Shown here in pieces: positions 32,161 through 42,495 of a stretch of 64,000 nt of DNA (position 1 is the stretch's first letter; every line of letters begins with the position of its first letter). Under the pieces are notes generated by a model. The model had not been told where the DNA came from. It saw nothing but the letters and a program-made list of their open reading frames with translations, and ran no database searches. Source of the stretch: Streptomyces olivochromogenes (lineage in GTDB: Bacteria > Actinomycetota > Actinomycetes > Streptomycetales > Streptomycetaceae); NCBI RefSeq assembly GCF_001514115.1, contig NZ_KQ948452.1, forward strand, positions 598,460-662,459, in the 5' to 3' direction. A program made the position numbers and the translations under genes.

Positions 32161-33519
32161 ATGACCGCCACCCTCGTGAAAGAGGCGAGCCCTCCGGCCG
32201 TGAACATGGCCGACCGCAGACGGCGGGCCAGGCGCCGCGGCCGGATCATCGCCCTCGTCTTCGTCCTCCCCGCCCTGCTCCTGCTCGGCGCGCTCGTCGT
32301 CTACCCCGTGGTCTTCTCCGTGGGGCGCAGCTTCTTCGACGCCTCCGGCAGCCGGTTCGTGGGCGGCGACAACTACACCGAGATGTTCCGCGACCCGGCC
32401 ACGCTCAAGGCCGTACGCAACAGCGCCATCTGGGTCGTCGTCGCGCCGACGCTGCTCACCGGGCTCGGCCTGGTGCTCGCCGTCCTGGTCGAGAAGATCC
32501 GCTGGGCCACCGCGTTCAAGCTGCTGCTGTTCATGCCCATGGCGGTCTCCTTCCTGGCCGCCGGCATCATCTTCCGGCTCGCGTACGACGAGGACCCCGA
32601 CAAGGGTGTCCTGAACGCCGCCGTGGTCGGCGTCCACGACGCGTTCGAGGGAACCTCGTCGTATCCGACCGCCCGCGCCCGCGACGGCCGAGGTCTCACC
32701 AAGGGCGCCGACGGTTCGTACCGTACGACCGCCTCCGCCTCGCCCGGCCACACGGTCGGCCTCGGGCTCGTCGGCGTCCTCCCCAAGGACCTGCCGAAGG
32801 ACGCGAAGCCCGCCTACGCGGCCGCGGGGCAGCAGGCGGCCCGGGACGAGCTGCGCGGTGTCGTCTACCTGGACTTCACACCCGGTGGGGGAGGGAAGGA
32901 GGGCCGGGTCGACCGCGGGGAGAGCGGACTGCCCGAGGTGAAGGTCGAGGCGGCGCGCGACGGGAAGACGGTCGCGAGCACGACCACCGCGGCCGACGGC
33001 TCCTTCCACTTCTCGGGGCTGGACCCCGGTTCGTACACCGTGCGGCTGCCCGCGTCGAACTTCAGCCCGCCGTACGAGGGCGTGTCCTGGCTCGGTCCGG
33101 CGCTGGTCACCCCCGCCATCATCGGCGCGTACCTGTGGATCTGGACCGGCTTCGCCATGGTGCTGATCGGTGCGGGACTCGCCGCCCTGCCGCGCGACGC
33201 GCTGGAGGCGGCCCGGATGGACGGCGCCAACGAGTGGCAGATCTTCCGCCGGATCACCGTGCCGCTGCTGGCACCCGTGCTCACCGTGGTCTTCGTCACG
33301 CTCGTGATCAACGTGATGAAGGTCTTCGACCTCGTCTACATCATCGCGCCAGGCCCCGTGCAGGAGGACGCCACCGTGCTCGCCACCCAGATGTGGCTGG
33401 TGTCCTTCGGCGGCGGCAACAACCAGGGCCTGGGCAGCGCACTCGGTGTGCTCCTCCTGCTCCTGGTCGTCCCCGCCATGGTCTTCAACGTCCGCCGCTT
33501 CCGAAGGAGTCAACGATGA
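32161..33519 (+). CDS. Sugar ABC transporter permease with large extracytoplasmic insertion
   Basis: 452 aa, about 150 more than the ~300 usual for MalF/AglF-type permeases. Helices at about 28-52, 86-110 and 117-138, then an insertion of roughly residues 142-308, then three more helices. The EAA loop (EAARMDGANEWQIFRRITVPLLAP, residues ~348-371) that docks to the ATPase is intact. The end of the insertion (GLPEVKVEAARDGKTVASTT...GSYTVRLP) looks like a carboxypeptidase-regulatory/CNA-B-like beta-sandwich. MalF of enteric bacteria also carries an extra periplasmic domain (P2) that contacts the binding protein, so a docking role is plausible. Ends overlapping the next permease (ATGA). Confidence 0.92.
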   Translation: MTATLVKEASPPAVNMADRRRRARRRGRIIALVFVLPALLLLGALVVYPVVFSVGRSFFDASGSRFVGGDNYTEMFRDPATLKAVRNSAIWVVVAPTLLTGLGLVLAVLVEKIRWATAFKLLLFMPMAVSFLAAGIIFRLAYDEDPDKGVLNAAVVGVHDAFEGTSSYPTARARDGRGLTKGADGSYRTTASASPGHTVGLGLVGVLPKDLPKDAKPAYAAAGQQAARDELRGVVYLDFTPGGGGKEGRVDRGESGLPEVKVEAARDGKTVASTTTAADGSFHFSGLDPGSYTVRLPASNFSPPYEGVSWLGPALVTPAIIGAYLWIWTGFAMVLIGAGLAALPRDALEAARMDGANEWQIFRRITVPLLAPVLTVVFVTLVINVMKVFDLVYIIAPGPVQEDATVLATQMWLVSFGGGNNQGLGSALGVLLLLLVVPAMVFNVRRFRRSQR

Positions 33520-34355
33520 ACGCGCTCAGGCGGGGGCTCGGCAACGGCCTGGTGCAGGCGTTCCTGGTGATCGTCGGCCTGGTCTGGGTCACCCCGCTCG
33601 CAGGGCTCTTCCTCTCCTCGATGCGCTCGGCGCAGGACACCGCCGAGGGAGGCTGGTGGACGGTGCTGACCAGCCCCGGTCAGCTCTCCTTCGACAACTA
33701 CTCCGCCCTTCTGGGCAATGCGGGGATGACACGGGCGTTCTGGAACACCGTGCTGATCTCCGTGCCGGCCACCGTCCTCGTCGTGGTGATCGCGGCGCTC
33801 GCCGGATACGCCTTCGCCTGGCTGGAGTTCCCCTTCCGGGACACGATCTTCCTCGTCGTGGTGGCGTTGTTGGTGGTGCCGGTTCAGATCGGGCTGCTGC
33901 CGGTCGCCAAACTCTTCGGCGCGCTGGGGCTGTTCGGCACGATTCCCGGTGTCGTGCTCTTCCACGTCGCCTACGGGCTGCCGTTCGCCATCTTCCTGCT
34001 GCGCAACTACTTCGCGGAGATGCCGAAGGAGATGCTGGAGGCCGCCCGGATGGACGGAGGCGGCGAGTGGCGCATCTTCACCCAACTGGTGCTGCCGGTC
34101 GGACGTCCGGCCATCGCGAGCCTGGCCATCTTCCAGTTCCTGTGGGTGTGGAACGACATGCTGGTCGCCCTGTTGTTCGCCGACAGTTCCTCGCAGCCGT
34201 TGACCGTCGAACTCCAGTCACAGATCAGGCAGTTCGGCAGCAATATCGATGTGCTGGCGCCGGGGGCGTTTTTGTCGCTGATCGTTCCGGTGATGGTGTT
34301 CTTCGCGTTCCAGCGGCACTTCGTGCAAGGGGTGATGGCCGGGTCGGTGAAGTGA
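33516..34355 (+). CDS. Sugar ABC transporter permease (MalG/AglG type)
   Basis: 279 aa with six membrane helices and the EAA loop EAARMDGGGEWRIFTQLVLP. ATG 33516 overlaps the stop of the partner permease, with GAAGGAG in front. Together the two form the membrane channel of the importer. No ATPase gene is present; Streptomyces sugar importers of this class usually share one multitasking ATPase (MsiK), which would be encoded elsewhere. Followed by a strong terminator. Confidence 0.95.
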   Translation: MNALRRGLGNGLVQAFLVIVGLVWVTPLAGLFLSSMRSAQDTAEGGWWTVLTSPGQLSFDNYSALLGNAGMTRAFWNTVLISVPATVLVVVIAALAGYAFAWLEFPFRDTIFLVVVALLVVPVQIGLLPVAKLFGALGLFGTIPGVVLFHVAYGLPFAIFLLRNYFAEMPKEMLEAARMDGGGEWRIFTQLVLPVGRPAIASLAIFQFLWVWNDMLVALLFADSSSQPLTVELQSQIRQFGSNIDVLAPGAFLSLIVPVMVFFAFQRHFVQGVMAGSVK

Positions 34356-34367
34356 GGGGCAAAAGAC

Positions 34368-34413
34368 CGCGCAGTTCCCCGCGCCCCTCTTCAGGGGCGC
34401 GGGGAACTGCGCG
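34368..34413. terminator. 21-bp perfect hairpin between convergent permease and pgl genes
   Basis: Left arm 34368-34388 (CGCGCAGTTCCCCGCG then CCCCT) and right arm 34393-34413 pair perfectly; loop CTTC. The GCAGTTCCCCGCGCCCC motif is a well-known dispersed intergenic hairpin in Streptomyces genomes. Here it serves as a bidirectional terminator. Confidence 0.9.
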
Positions 34414-34445
34414 AATGGGGTCTGAGGCGCAGCCCCAGGTACGGC

Positions 34446-35228
34446 TCAGGCCGAAGCCGGCGGGTACAGCGAGCGCGGCAGCTGGGAGGCCGCCGCCGCG
34501 TCCAGGAGCCACAGGGTGCGTGAGCGCCCGTGGGCGCCGGCCGCCGGGGCCTGCACCTCGCCCGCGCCCGAGAGGGCGATCGCCGCGGCCTGCGCCTTGT
34601 CCTCGCCTGCCGCCAGCAACCAGACCTCACGGGCGGAACGGATCGCGGGCAGGGTGAGCGTGACCCGGGTCGGCGGGGGCTTGGGGGCGCCGTGCACGCC
34701 CACCACCGTCCGCTCCGTCTCACGGACCGCGGGAAGCTCCGGGAAGAGCGAGGCCACGTGGGTGTCCGGGCCGACGCCCAGCATCAGGACGTCGAACGAG
34801 GGAACGGAACCGTGGTTCTCGGGACCCGCGGCCTTCGCGAGCTCGGCCGCGTACGCCTCCGCCGCCGCGTCCACGTCGGTACCGTACGGACCGTCGGACG
34901 CGGGCATCGCATGCACCCGCGCGGGGTCCACCGGCACCGAGTCCAGCAGTGCCGCACGGGCCTGGGTGTCGTTGCGGTCCGGATCGCCCTCGGGCAGGAA
35001 CCGCTCGTCACCCCACCACAGGTCGATACGGCCCCAGTCGATGGCGTCCCGGGCGGGTGCGGCCGCGAGCGCCGCGAGGAGCCCGTTGCCGTTGCGCCCG
35101 CCGGTGAGGACCACCGAGGCGTAGCCGCGCGAGGCCTGCGCGTCCACGACCTTGGTGATCAGCCGGGCCGCGGCGGCCTGGGCCATCAGCTCCTTGTCGC
35201 GGTGCACGACGAGCTGCGGAGTGTTCAC
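34446..35228 (-). CDS. pgl: 6-phosphogluconolactonase
   Basis: 260 aa. Hydrolyses 6-phosphogluconolactone, the product of Zwf, in the oxidative pentose phosphate pathway. Conserved motifs: VLTGGRNGNGLL, LWWGDERFLPEGDPDRN, and VLMLGVGPDTHVASLFP (family form GxGxDGHxASLFP). Start GTG 35228 overlaps the opcA stop (GTGA), making it the last gene of the tkt-tal-zwf-opcA-pgl operon. Confidence 0.96.
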   Translation of the reverse strand: MNTPQLVVHRDKELMAQAAAARLITKVVDAQASRGYASVVLTGGRNGNGLLAALAAAPARDAIDWGRIDLWWGDERFLPEGDPDRNDTQARAALLDSVPVDPARVHAMPASDGPYGTDVDAAAEAYAAELAKAAGPENHGSVPSFDVLMLGVGPDTHVASLFPELPAVRETERTVVGVHGAPKPPPTRVTLTLPAIRSAREVWLLAAGEDKAQAAAIALSGAGEVQAPAAGAHGRSRTLWLLDAAAASQLPRSLYPPASA

Positions 35229-36286
35229 TCGGAGGCCGCCTTCTTCGCAGGAGCCTTCGCAGGAGCCTTCGCGGGGGCCTTCTTCGCGGGTGCCTTGGCG
35301 GCGGCGGTCTTGACGGCCGCCTTCACCGTGGCCGGCTCCTCCTCGACGGCCTCGGCCGTCGCCCCGTTCAGCCGGTCCACCCCGTACCGCAGCGCCGAGG
35401 CGTAGGTGTCGTCCGGGTCGAGCCGGCGCAGCTCCTCCGCGATCAGCTCCGAGGTGTCGCGGCGCTTGAGCGCCACCGCACGGTCGGGCTGGCCCTCGAT
35501 GGAGAGGGTCGCCAGGGTGCCGTCGGCGCGGTCCAGGGTGATCGGGCCGCAGCTCGTTTCCATACGGACGCCGGTGAGGCCGGGGCCGGAGGACTTGGAC
35601 CGCTTGACGGGGACGTCCAGCCGGTCCGCGAGCCACATGGCGAGCAGCTCCACGCTCGGGTTGAACTCCTCGCCCTCCACCTCGACCGCGTTCACGTCAC
35701 AGATGACCTGGTCGAGGGCGGCGGCCAGCATCGAGCGCCAGGGCGTGATGCGGGTCCAGGAGAGGTCGGTGTCCCCGGGGGTGTAGGCGTCGGCACGCGC
35801 GTTGAGCTCGCGTACGGGCGCCTCGGCGGCGTAGGTGTCGGTGACGCGGCGCTGGGCCAGCTTTCCGAGCGGGTCGTTGGCCGGGTCGAGCGGCGCGCTC
35901 ACCGGCCACCAGACGACGACCGGCGCGTCCGGCAGCAGCAGCGGCAGGACGACCGAGTCGGCGTGGTCGGCGACCTCGCCGTACAGCCGCAGCACGACCG
36001 TCTCGCCGGTGCCCGCGTCCGCACCGACCCGCACCTCGGCGTCGATGCGGGACTTCGTGCGGTCGCGGGGCGAGCGGGAGACGCGCTTGATGACCACGAG
36101 GGTGCGCGAGGGGTGCTCGCGGGACGCCTCGTTGGCGGCCTTCAGGGCGTCGTAGGCGTTCTCTTCGTCGGTGACGATGACGAGGGTGAGCACCATGCCC
36201 ACGGCGGGGGTGCCGATGGCGCGGCGGCCCTGCACCAGCGCCTTGTTGATCTTGCCGGCCGTGGTGTCCGTGAGGTCTATCTTCAT
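35225..36286 (-). CDS. opcA: Glucose-6-phosphate dehydrogenase assembly protein OpcA
   Basis: 353 aa. Partner of Zwf in cyanobacteria and actinobacteria, needed for full glucose-6-phosphate dehydrogenase activity. N-terminal MKIDLTDTTAGKINKALV, PVVVWWPVSAPLD and LDRADGTLATLSIEGQPDRAV are typical. The C-terminal ~45 residues are an Ala/Lys/Pro tail (PAKKAPAKAPAKAPAKK) not seen in shorter orthologues. ATG 36286 overlaps the zwf stop (ATGA). Confidence 0.95.
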   Translation of the reverse strand: MKIDLTDTTAGKINKALVQGRRAIGTPAVGMVLTLVIVTDEENAYDALKAANEASREHPSRTLVVIKRVSRSPRDRTKSRIDAEVRVGADAGTGETVVLRLYGEVADHADSVVLPLLLPDAPVVVWWPVSAPLDPANDPLGKLAQRRVTDTYAAEAPVRELNARADAYTPGDTDLSWTRITPWRSMLAAALDQVICDVNAVEVEGEEFNPSVELLAMWLADRLDVPVKRSKSSGPGLTGVRMETSCGPITLDRADGTLATLSIEGQPDRAVALKRRDTSELIAEELRRLDPDDTYASALRYGVDRLNGATAEAVEEEPATVKAAVKTAAAKAPAKKAPAKAPAKAPAKKAASE

Positions 36287-37806
36287 GGGCGACGCCAGCT
36301 CCGTCCGTCTCGCTCGAGCATTTCGTCGGCCTCGACGGGGCCCCACGTGCCCGAGGGGTACTGCGCGGGCTTGCCGTGCTTGTCCCAGTACTGCTCGATC
36401 GGGTCGAGGATCTTCCAGGACAGCTCGACCTCCTCCGTGCGCGGGAAGAGGTTCGAGTCGCCGAGCAGGACGTCGAGGATCAGTCGCTCGTACGCCTCCG
36501 GGCTCGACTCGGTGAACGACTCGCCGTAGGCGAAGTCCATCGAGACGTCCCGGATCTCCATCGAGGTGCCGGGCACCTTGGAACCGAAGCGGACCGTGAC
36601 GCCCTCGTCGGGCTGGACGCGGAAGACGATCGCGTTCTGGCCCAGCTCCTCCGTCGCCGTGTGATCGAACGGGGAGTGCGGGGCGCGCTGGAAGACCACC
36701 GCGATCTCGGTGACGCGGCGGCCGAGCCGCTTGCCGGTGCGCAGATAGAAGGGGACGCCCGCCCAGCGGCGGTTGTCGACCTCCACCTTGATCGCGGCGT
36801 AGGTGTCGGTCTTCGACTTGGGGTCGATACCGTCTTCCTGGAGGTAGCCGACGGCCTTCTCGCCGCCCTGCCAGCCGGCCGCGTACTGCCCGCGGACGGT
36901 GTCGCGGCCCAGGTCCCGGGGGATCCGGACCGCGCCGAGGACCTTGGTCTTCTCGGCGGCGAGGGCGTCCGCGTCGAAGGAGGAGGGCTCCTCCATGGCG
37001 GTCAGGGCCATCAGCTGCAGGAGGTGGTTCTGGATGACGTCCCGGGCGGCGCCGATGCCGTCGTAGTAGCCGGCCCGGCCGCCGATACCGATGTCCTCGG
37101 CCATGGTGATCTGGATGTGGTCGACGAAGGACCGGTTCCAGATCGGCTCGAACATGGTGTTGGCGAAGCGGAGCGCCAGGATGTTCTGGACGGTCTCCTT
37201 GCCGAGGTAGTGGTCGATGCGGAAGACCTGGTCCGAGGAGAAGACCTCGTGCACGATCGCGTTGAGTTCCTCGGCCGACTTCAGGTCGTGGCCGAACGGC
37301 TTCTCGATGACCGCGCGCCGCCAGGAGCCGTTCGACTGGTCGGCCAGGTGATGCTTCTTCAGCTGCTGGATGACCACCGGGAAGGCGGACGGCGGCACGG
37401 AGAGGTAGAAGGCGAAGTTGCCGCCCGTGCCCTGTGCCTTGTCCAGCTCGTCGATCGTGGCGCGCAGCCGCTCGAACGAGTCGTCGTCGTCGAAGGTGCC
37501 CTGGACGAAGCGCATCCCCTGGATGAGCTGCTGCCAGACCTCCTCGCGGAACTCCGTACGGGCGTGTTCCTTGACGGCGTCGTGGACCACCTGGGCGAAG
37601 TCCTCGTTCTTCCACTCGCGGCGGGCGAAGCCGACGAGCGAGAAGCCCGGCGGCAGCAGCCCGCGGTTGGCGAGGTCGTACACGGCAGGCATCAGCTTTT
37701 TACGTGACAAATCGCCCGTGACGCCGAAGATGACCAGGCCCGACGGCCCCGCGATACGCGGGAGCCGTCGGTCTGCGGGGTCACGCAGCGGGTTGCTGCT
37801 TGACAA
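36283..37806 (-). CDS. zwf: Glucose-6-phosphate 1-dehydrogenase
   Basis: 507 aa. First oxidative step of the pentose phosphate pathway, producing NADPH. Dinucleotide-binding GVTGDLSRKKL near the N-terminus, active-site RIDHYLGKE, and substrate-side EEPSSFDADALAAEKTKVL. The start codon is TTG at 37806 (LSSSNPLRD), four bases after the tal stop, with GGAGGG in the end of tal as ribosome site. The rare start and overlap suggest translational coupling to tal. Confidence 0.96.
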   Translation of the reverse strand: MSSSNPLRDPADRRLPRIAGPSGLVIFGVTGDLSRKKLMPAVYDLANRGLLPPGFSLVGFARREWKNEDFAQVVHDAVKEHARTEFREEVWQQLIQGMRFVQGTFDDDDSFERLRATIDELDKAQGTGGNFAFYLSVPPSAFPVVIQQLKKHHLADQSNGSWRRAVIEKPFGHDLKSAEELNAIVHEVFSSDQVFRIDHYLGKETVQNILALRFANTMFEPIWNRSFVDHIQITMAEDIGIGGRAGYYDGIGAARDVIQNHLLQLMALTAMEEPSSFDADALAAEKTKVLGAVRIPRDLGRDTVRGQYAAGWQGGEKAVGYLQEDGIDPKSKTDTYAAIKVEVDNRRWAGVPFYLRTGKRLGRRVTEIAVVFQRAPHSPFDHTATEELGQNAIVFRVQPDEGVTVRFGSKVPGTSMEIRDVSMDFAYGESFTESSPEAYERLILDVLLGDSNLFPRTEEVELSWKILDPIEQYWDKHGKPAQYPSGTWGPVEADEMLERDGRSWRRP

Positions 37807-37810
37807 GGTT

Positions 37811-38929
37811 TCAGCCCTCCGAAGGGGCGAGGCGCTTGAGCTCTGCCTCTGTGGACTTGAGCAGGTCGTTCCAGGACGCCGCGAACTTCTCGACGCCCTC
37901 GTCCTCCAGGAGCTGGACCACGTCGTCGTACGAGATCCCGAGCTTCTCGACCGCGTCGAGCTCGGCGCGGGACTGCTCGTACGTACCGGCGATGGTGTTG
38001 CCGGTGATGTCGCCGTGGTCCTCGGTGGCCTGCAGGGTGGCCTCCGGCATGGTGTTCACCGTGTTCGGCGCCACCAGATCGTCGACGTACAGGGTGTCCT
38101 TGTACGCCGGGTCCTTGACGCCGGTCGACGCCCACAGCGGGCGCTGCTTGTTGGCCTGCGCCTTGTCGAGGGCGGCCCAGCGGTCGGAGGAGAAGACCTC
38201 CTCGTACGCCTGGTAGGCGAGCCGGGCGTTGGCGAGAGCCGCCTTGCCGCGGGCGGCCTTGGCCTCGGGGGTGCCCAGGGCGTCGAGCCGCTTGTCGATC
38301 TCGGTGTCCACGCGGGACACGAAGAAGGACGCCACCGAGTGGATCTTGGAGAGGTCCAGGCCTGCGGCCTTCGCCTTCTCCAGACCCGCCAGGTAGGCGT
38401 CCATGACCTCGCGGTAGCGCTCCAGCGAGAAGATCAGCGTGACATTGACGCTGATGCCCCTGCCGATGACCTCGGTGATCGCGGGCAGGCCCGCCTTGGT
38501 CGCCGGGATCTTGATGAGCGTGTTCGGACGGTCCACCAGCCAGGCCAGCTGCTTGGCCTCGGCGATGGTCGCGCCGGTGTTGTGGGCCAGGCGCGGGTCG
38601 ACCTCGATGGAGACCCGGCCGTCCTGGCCCTGCGTCGCGTCGAAGACCGGGCGCAGGATGTCGGCGGCGTCACGGACGTCCGCCGTCGTGATCATGCGGA
38701 TGGCCTCGTCGACGGTGACCTTGCGGGCGGCGAGATCGGCGAGCTGCTGCTCGTAGCCGTCGCCGCTGCTGATCGCCTTCTGGAAGATCGACGGGTTGGT
38801 GGTGACGCCCACGACGTGCTGCTGGTCGATCAGTTCGGCGAGATTGCCGGACGTGATCCGCTTGCGCGACAGGTCGTCCAGCCAGATCGCGACGCCTTCC
38901 TCGGAGAGGCGCTTGAGTGCGTCTGTCAT
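37811..38929 (-). CDS. tal: Transaldolase
   Basis: 372 aa, the long actinobacterial type. Transfers the dihydroxyacetone unit between sugar phosphates through a Schiff base on Lys ([15 protein letters not shown]). Conserved [13 protein letters not shown] and [13 protein letters not shown]. Start ATG 38929; the upstream gap to tkt is 34 bases, so both are likely in one transcript. Confidence 0.96.
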   Translation of the reverse strand: MTDALKRLSEEGVAIWLDDLSRKRITSGNLAELIDQQHVVGVTTNPSIFQKAISSGDGYEQQLADLAARKVTVDEAIRMITTADVRDAADILRPVFDATQGQDGRVSIEVDPRLAHNTGATIAEAKQLAWLVDRPNTLIKIPATKAGLPAITEVIGRGISVNVTLIFSLERYREVMDAYLAGLEKAKAAGLDLSKIHSVASFFVSRVDTEIDKRLDALGTPEAKAARGKAALANARLAYQAYEEVFSSDRWAALDKAQANKQRPLWASTGVKDPAYKDTLYVDDLVAPNTVNTMPEATLQATEDHGDITGNTIAGTYEQSRAELDAVEKLGISYDDVVQLLEDEGVEKFAASWNDLLKSTEAELKRLAPSEG

Positions 38930-38963
38930 GGAAATTGCATCTCCTACGTGTCGTATTTCAGCG

Positions 38964-41066
38964 TCAGCGCTGGGCTGCGGCGATCGATTCCCGGGCGGCG
39001 TCGGCGACGTTCTCGGCAGTGAAGCCGAACTCACGGAAGAGGACCTTGCCGTCGGCCGAAGCACCGAAGTGCTCCAGCGAAACAATGCGTCCCGCGTCCC
39101 CGACGAACCGGTGCCAGGTCAGACCGATACCGGCCTCGATCGAGACGCGCGCCTTCACCGACGGCGGCAGGACGCTGTCCCGGTACCCCTGGTCCTGCTC
39201 CTCGAACCACTCCACGCACGGCATGGACACGACCCGCGTCGGGACGCCCGCGGCCTGGAGCTGCTCGCGCGCCTCCACCGCCACGTGCACCTCGGAACCG
39301 GTGGCGATGAGGATGACCTCCGGCTCCGCGCTCTGCCCGCCGGGCCCTTCGGCCTCGAAGCGGACGTAACCGCCCTTGACCGTGTTCTCGTCGGCCTCGT
39401 ACGTCGGCACGCCCTGACGGGTCAGCGCGAGACCGTGCGGGGCGCCCTTGCCGAAGACCTTCGTGTAGCGCTTGAGGATCTCGCGCCAGGCGATCGCGGT
39501 CTCGTTGGCGTCCGCGGGACGGACGACGTTGAGGCCGGGGATGGCGCGCAGCGAGGCCAGGTGCTCGACGGGCTGGTGGGTCGGGCCGTCCTCACCGAGA
39601 CCGATGGAGTCGTGCGTCCACACGTACGTCACCGGCAGGTGCATCAGCGCGGACAGACGCACGGCGTTGCGCATGTAGTCGGAGAACACCAGGAAGGTGC
39701 CGCCGTAGACACGGGTGTTGCCGTGCAGCGTGATGCCGTTCATCTCCGCGGCCATGGAGTGCTCGCGGATGCCGAAGTGGATCGTGCGGCCGTACGGCTT
39801 CGCGCCCGGCAGCGGGTTGTCGGCCGGCAGGAACGAGGAGTTCGGGTCGATCGTCGTGTTGTTCGAGCCCGCGAGGTCGGCGGAGCCGCCCCACAGCTCG
39901 GGGATGACCGCACCGAGCGCCTGCAGCACCTTGCCGGACGCGGCACGGGTGGCGACACCCTTGCCCGCCTCGAACGCCGGGAGCTTCTCCTCCCAGCCGG
40001 CCGGCAGCTCGCACGCCGCGATCCGGTCGAACTCGGCCGCACGCTCGGGCTGAGCGGTGCGCCACTCCTGGAAGCCCTTCTCCCACTCGGCCTTCGCCTC
40101 ACGGCCGCGGTCGAGAGCCTGGCGCGTGTGCGCGAGGACCTCGTCCGCGACCTCGAAGGACTTCTCCGGGTCGAAGCCGAGGACGCGCTTGGTGGCCGCG
40201 ACCTCGTCCTCGCCGAGCGCCGAGCCGTGCGCGGCCTCGGTGTTCTGCGCGTGCGGAGCGGGCCAGGCGATGATCGAGCGCATCGCGATGAACGACGGCT
40301 TGTCCGTCACCTTCTTCGCGGCCTCGATCGCGTTGTAGATGGCGTGCGGGTCGATGTCGCCGTCCGGCTTCGGGGCGACGCGCTGCACGTGCCAGCCGTA
40401 CGCCTCGTACCGCTTGACGGTCTCCTCGGAGACCGCCGTCTCGGTGTCGCCCTCGATCGAGATGTGGTTGTCGTCCCACAGCAGGACGAGGTTGCCGAGC
40501 TTCTGGTGACCGGCCAGGGAGGACGCCTCGTGCGAGATGCCCTCCTGGAGGCAGCCGTCACCGGCGATCGCGTAGATGAAGTGGTCGAAGGGGGACTCGC
40601 CCTGCGCCGTGTCCGGGTCGAACAGACCACGCTCGTAGCGGGCGGCCATCGCCATGCCCACCGCGTTGGCGACACCCTGCCCGAGCGGGCCGGTCGTGGT
40701 CTCCACGCCCGGGGTGTGCCCGTACTCCGGGTGGCCCGGGGTGCGGGAGCCCCACGTCCTGAAGGACTCCAGATCGTTCAGCTCCAGGCCGAACCCGGCC
40801 AGGTAGAGCTGCGTGTAGAGGGTCAAGGACGAGTGGCCCGCGGACAGCACGAAGCGGTCACGTCCGGTCCAGTCGGGATCCGCCGGGTCGTGCCGCATCA
40901 CCTTCTGAAAAAGGGTGTACGCGGCAGGCGCCAGACTCATGGCCGTACCGGGATGGCCGTTTCCGACCTTCTGTACGGCATCGGCGGCCAGGACGCGGGC
41001 GGTGTCGACGGCCCGCTGGTCCAACTCGGTCCACTCGAGGTCTGTGGTGGTCGGCTTGGTGCTCAC
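38964..41066 (-). CDS. tkt: Transketolase
   Basis: 700 aa. Thiamine-diphosphate enzyme moving two-carbon units in the non-oxidative pentose phosphate pathway. Motifs: [21 protein letters not shown], the ThDP motif beginning [13 protein letters not shown], and the pyrimidine-domain [14 protein letters not shown] start at 41066. First gene of the pentose phosphate operon; its promoter must lie in the 385-base region shared with ctaB. Confidence 0.97.
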   Translation of the reverse strand: MSTKPTTTDLEWTELDQRAVDTARVLAADAVQKVGNGHPGTAMSLAPAAYTLFQKVMRHDPADPDWTGRDRFVLSAGHSSLTLYTQLYLAGFGLELNDLESFRTWGSRTPGHPEYGHTPGVETTTGPLGQGVANAVGMAMAARYERGLFDPDTAQGESPFDHFIYAIAGDGCLQEGISHEASSLAGHQKLGNLVLLWDDNHISIEGDTETAVSEETVKRYEAYGWHVQRVAPKPDGDIDPHAIYNAIEAAKKVTDKPSFIAMRSIIAWPAPHAQNTEAAHGSALGEDEVAATKRVLGFDPEKSFEVADEVLAHTRQALDRGREAKAEWEKGFQEWRTAQPERAAEFDRIAACELPAGWEEKLPAFEAGKGVATRAASGKVLQALGAVIPELWGGSADLAGSNNTTIDPNSSFLPADNPLPGAKPYGRTIHFGIREHSMAAEMNGITLHGNTRVYGGTFLVFSDYMRNAVRLSALMHLPVTYVWTHDSIGLGEDGPTHQPVEHLASLRAIPGLNVVRPADANETAIAWREILKRYTKVFGKGAPHGLALTRQGVPTYEADENTVKGGYVRFEAEGPGGQSAEPEVILIATGSEVHVAVEAREQLQAAGVPTRVVSMPCVEWFEEQDQGYRDSVLPPSVKARVSIEAGIGLTWHRFVGDAGRIVSLEHFGASADGKVLFREFGFTAENVADAARESIAAAQR

Positions 41067-41451
41067 CCTGGGTCAGGGCTCCTCTCCACATGTCACGCAT
41101 GTCGAATGCCGGTGCACTGGGCGCCCACCGGCCGTTGTCGAGCCTACCCCCGTAGGTACGTGCGTTTTTTCGAGTCATTCCAGACTGCCGGGACTCTCCG
41201 GGATCCGCCTCCCGACTGGTCCGTTCCGTGTTCGGCAACTGAATACGGAGCCGCTCGTAAGAGTGCTCAATCGAGCTCCGTCGCGCCCGTCGTGCACGCC
41301 CTCTTCCCGCCCCGGTGCGGCCGCTCCCAACACGACCCCACCCCCGCGAAGGCCGAGGTATAGGCAACGTCTACAGTGGCGTGGTACGCGCGAGCCTTTA
41401 CGGGGAGTTCACACCCGGGGGCTTGCTGGGATGTCTCTGTCAGGGGTGTGC
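41067..41451. other. Divergent intergenic region between tkt and ctaB
   Basis: 385 bases without a supported gene. For tkt there is a -10-like TAGGCT on the minus strand (41137-41142). For ctaB there is a TACAGT (41372-41377). Neither has a recognisable -35. CCTAC-CCCC-GTAGG at 41138-41155 is a weak dyad. Nothing else stands out. Confidence 0.5.
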
Positions 41452-42399
41452 GTGACGGCCGTCGAATCCCGTCCAGCGGGAGTGCTCGGGACGAGCAGCA
41501 GCCCAAGCCACCGGCCGTTCGGGGCCCGTGTCAAGGCGTTCGTGGCGCTGACCAAGCCGCGAATCATCGAACTGTTGCTGATCACCACCGTTCCGGTGAT
41601 GTTCCTGGCCCAGCAAGGTGTACCCGACCTCAAGCTGGTCCTGCTCACCTGCCTCGGAGGTTATCTGTCGGCGGGCGGCGCCAACGCGCTGAACATGTAC
41701 ATCGACCGCGACATCGACGCCCTGATGGAGCGCACCTCGCAGCGCCCGCTGGTCACCGGCATGGTCAGCCCGCGCGAGTGTCTGGCCTTCGGGATCACGC
41801 TGGCGGTCGTCTCGACCCTGCTGTTCGGACTGGCCGTCAACTGGCTGTCCGCCTGGCTGTCACTCGGAGCGCTCCTTTTCTACGTCGTCGTTTACACGAT
41901 GATCCTCAAGCGGCGCACCTCCCAGAACATCGTCTGGGGCGGCATCGCCGGCTGCCTCCCGGTGCTCATCGGCTGGTCGTCCGTCACCGACTCCATGTCG
42001 TGGGCGCCGGTCATCCTCTTCCTCGTCATGTTCTTCTGGACGCCGCCGCACTACTGGCCGCTGTCCATGAAGGTGAAGGAGGACTACGCGCGTGTGGGCG
42101 TGCCGATGCTCCCGGTCGTCGCCTCCAACAAGGTGGTCGCCCGCCAGATCGTCATCTACAGCTGGGTGATGGTCGCGGTCTCGCTGCTGCTCACCCCGCT
42201 CGGCTACACGGGCTGGTTCTACACCCTGGTCGCGCTCGGCGCGGGCGGGTTCTGGCTGTGGGAGGCGCACGGTCTGCAGAACCGCGCCAAGGCCGAGGTG
42301 ACCGGCGGGAAGCTCAAGGAGATGCGGCTGTTCCACTGGTCCATCACCTATGTGTCGCTCCTGTTCGTGGCGGTCGCGGTGGACCCCTTCCTGCGCTAG
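41452..42399 (+). CDS. ctaB: Protoheme IX farnesyltransferase (heme O synthase)
   Basis: 315 aa from GTG 41452. UbiA-family integral membrane enzyme that adds farnesyl to heme B, the first step to heme A for aa3 oxidase. First Asp-rich motif [20 protein letters not shown], second loop motif [12 protein letters not shown], and about nine membrane helices. In-frame ATG 41431 and GTG 41446 are alternative starts; I prefer GTG 41452 (VTAVESRP) by similarity to other Streptomyces CtaB, with only a weak AGGGG upstream. Ends before a strong hairpin; ctaA lies 1.8 kb downstream on the other strand. Confidence 0.94.
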   Translation: MTAVESRPAGVLGTSSSPSHRPFGARVKAFVALTKPRIIELLLITTVPVMFLAQQGVPDLKLVLLTCLGGYLSAGGANALNMYIDRDIDALMERTSQRPLVTGMVSPRECLAFGITLAVVSTLLFGLAVNWLSAWLSLGALLFYVVVYTMILKRRTSQNIVWGGIAGCLPVLIGWSSVTDSMSWAPVILFLVMFFWTPPHYWPLSMKVKEDYARVGVPMLPVVASNKVVARQIVIYSWVMVAVSLLLTPLGYTGWFYTLVALGAGGFWLWEAHGLQNRAKAEVTGGKLKEMRLFHWSITYVSLLFVAVAVDPFLR

Positions 42400-42420
42400 G
42401 TCCCGTCCGGCGGATTCTTC

Positions 42421-42460
42421 ACGGGCGGGGTACGTGGGCTAAGCCACGTACCCCGCCCGT
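42421..42460 (+). terminator. Terminator after ctaB
   Basis: Perfect 17-bp stem ACGGGCGGGGTACGTGG (42421-42437) / CCACGTACCCCGCCCGT (42444-42460), loop GCTAAG, 22 bases past the stop. Confidence 0.9.
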
Positions 42461-42495
42461 CGCCGTTTGATCTACCCGTCGGTAGCATCCTGGCC

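Noticed and set aside
38796..41363. An 855-codon plus-strand frame opposite tal and tkt
   Set aside because: Shadow of the transketolase and transaldolase genes, without a plausible start or domain.
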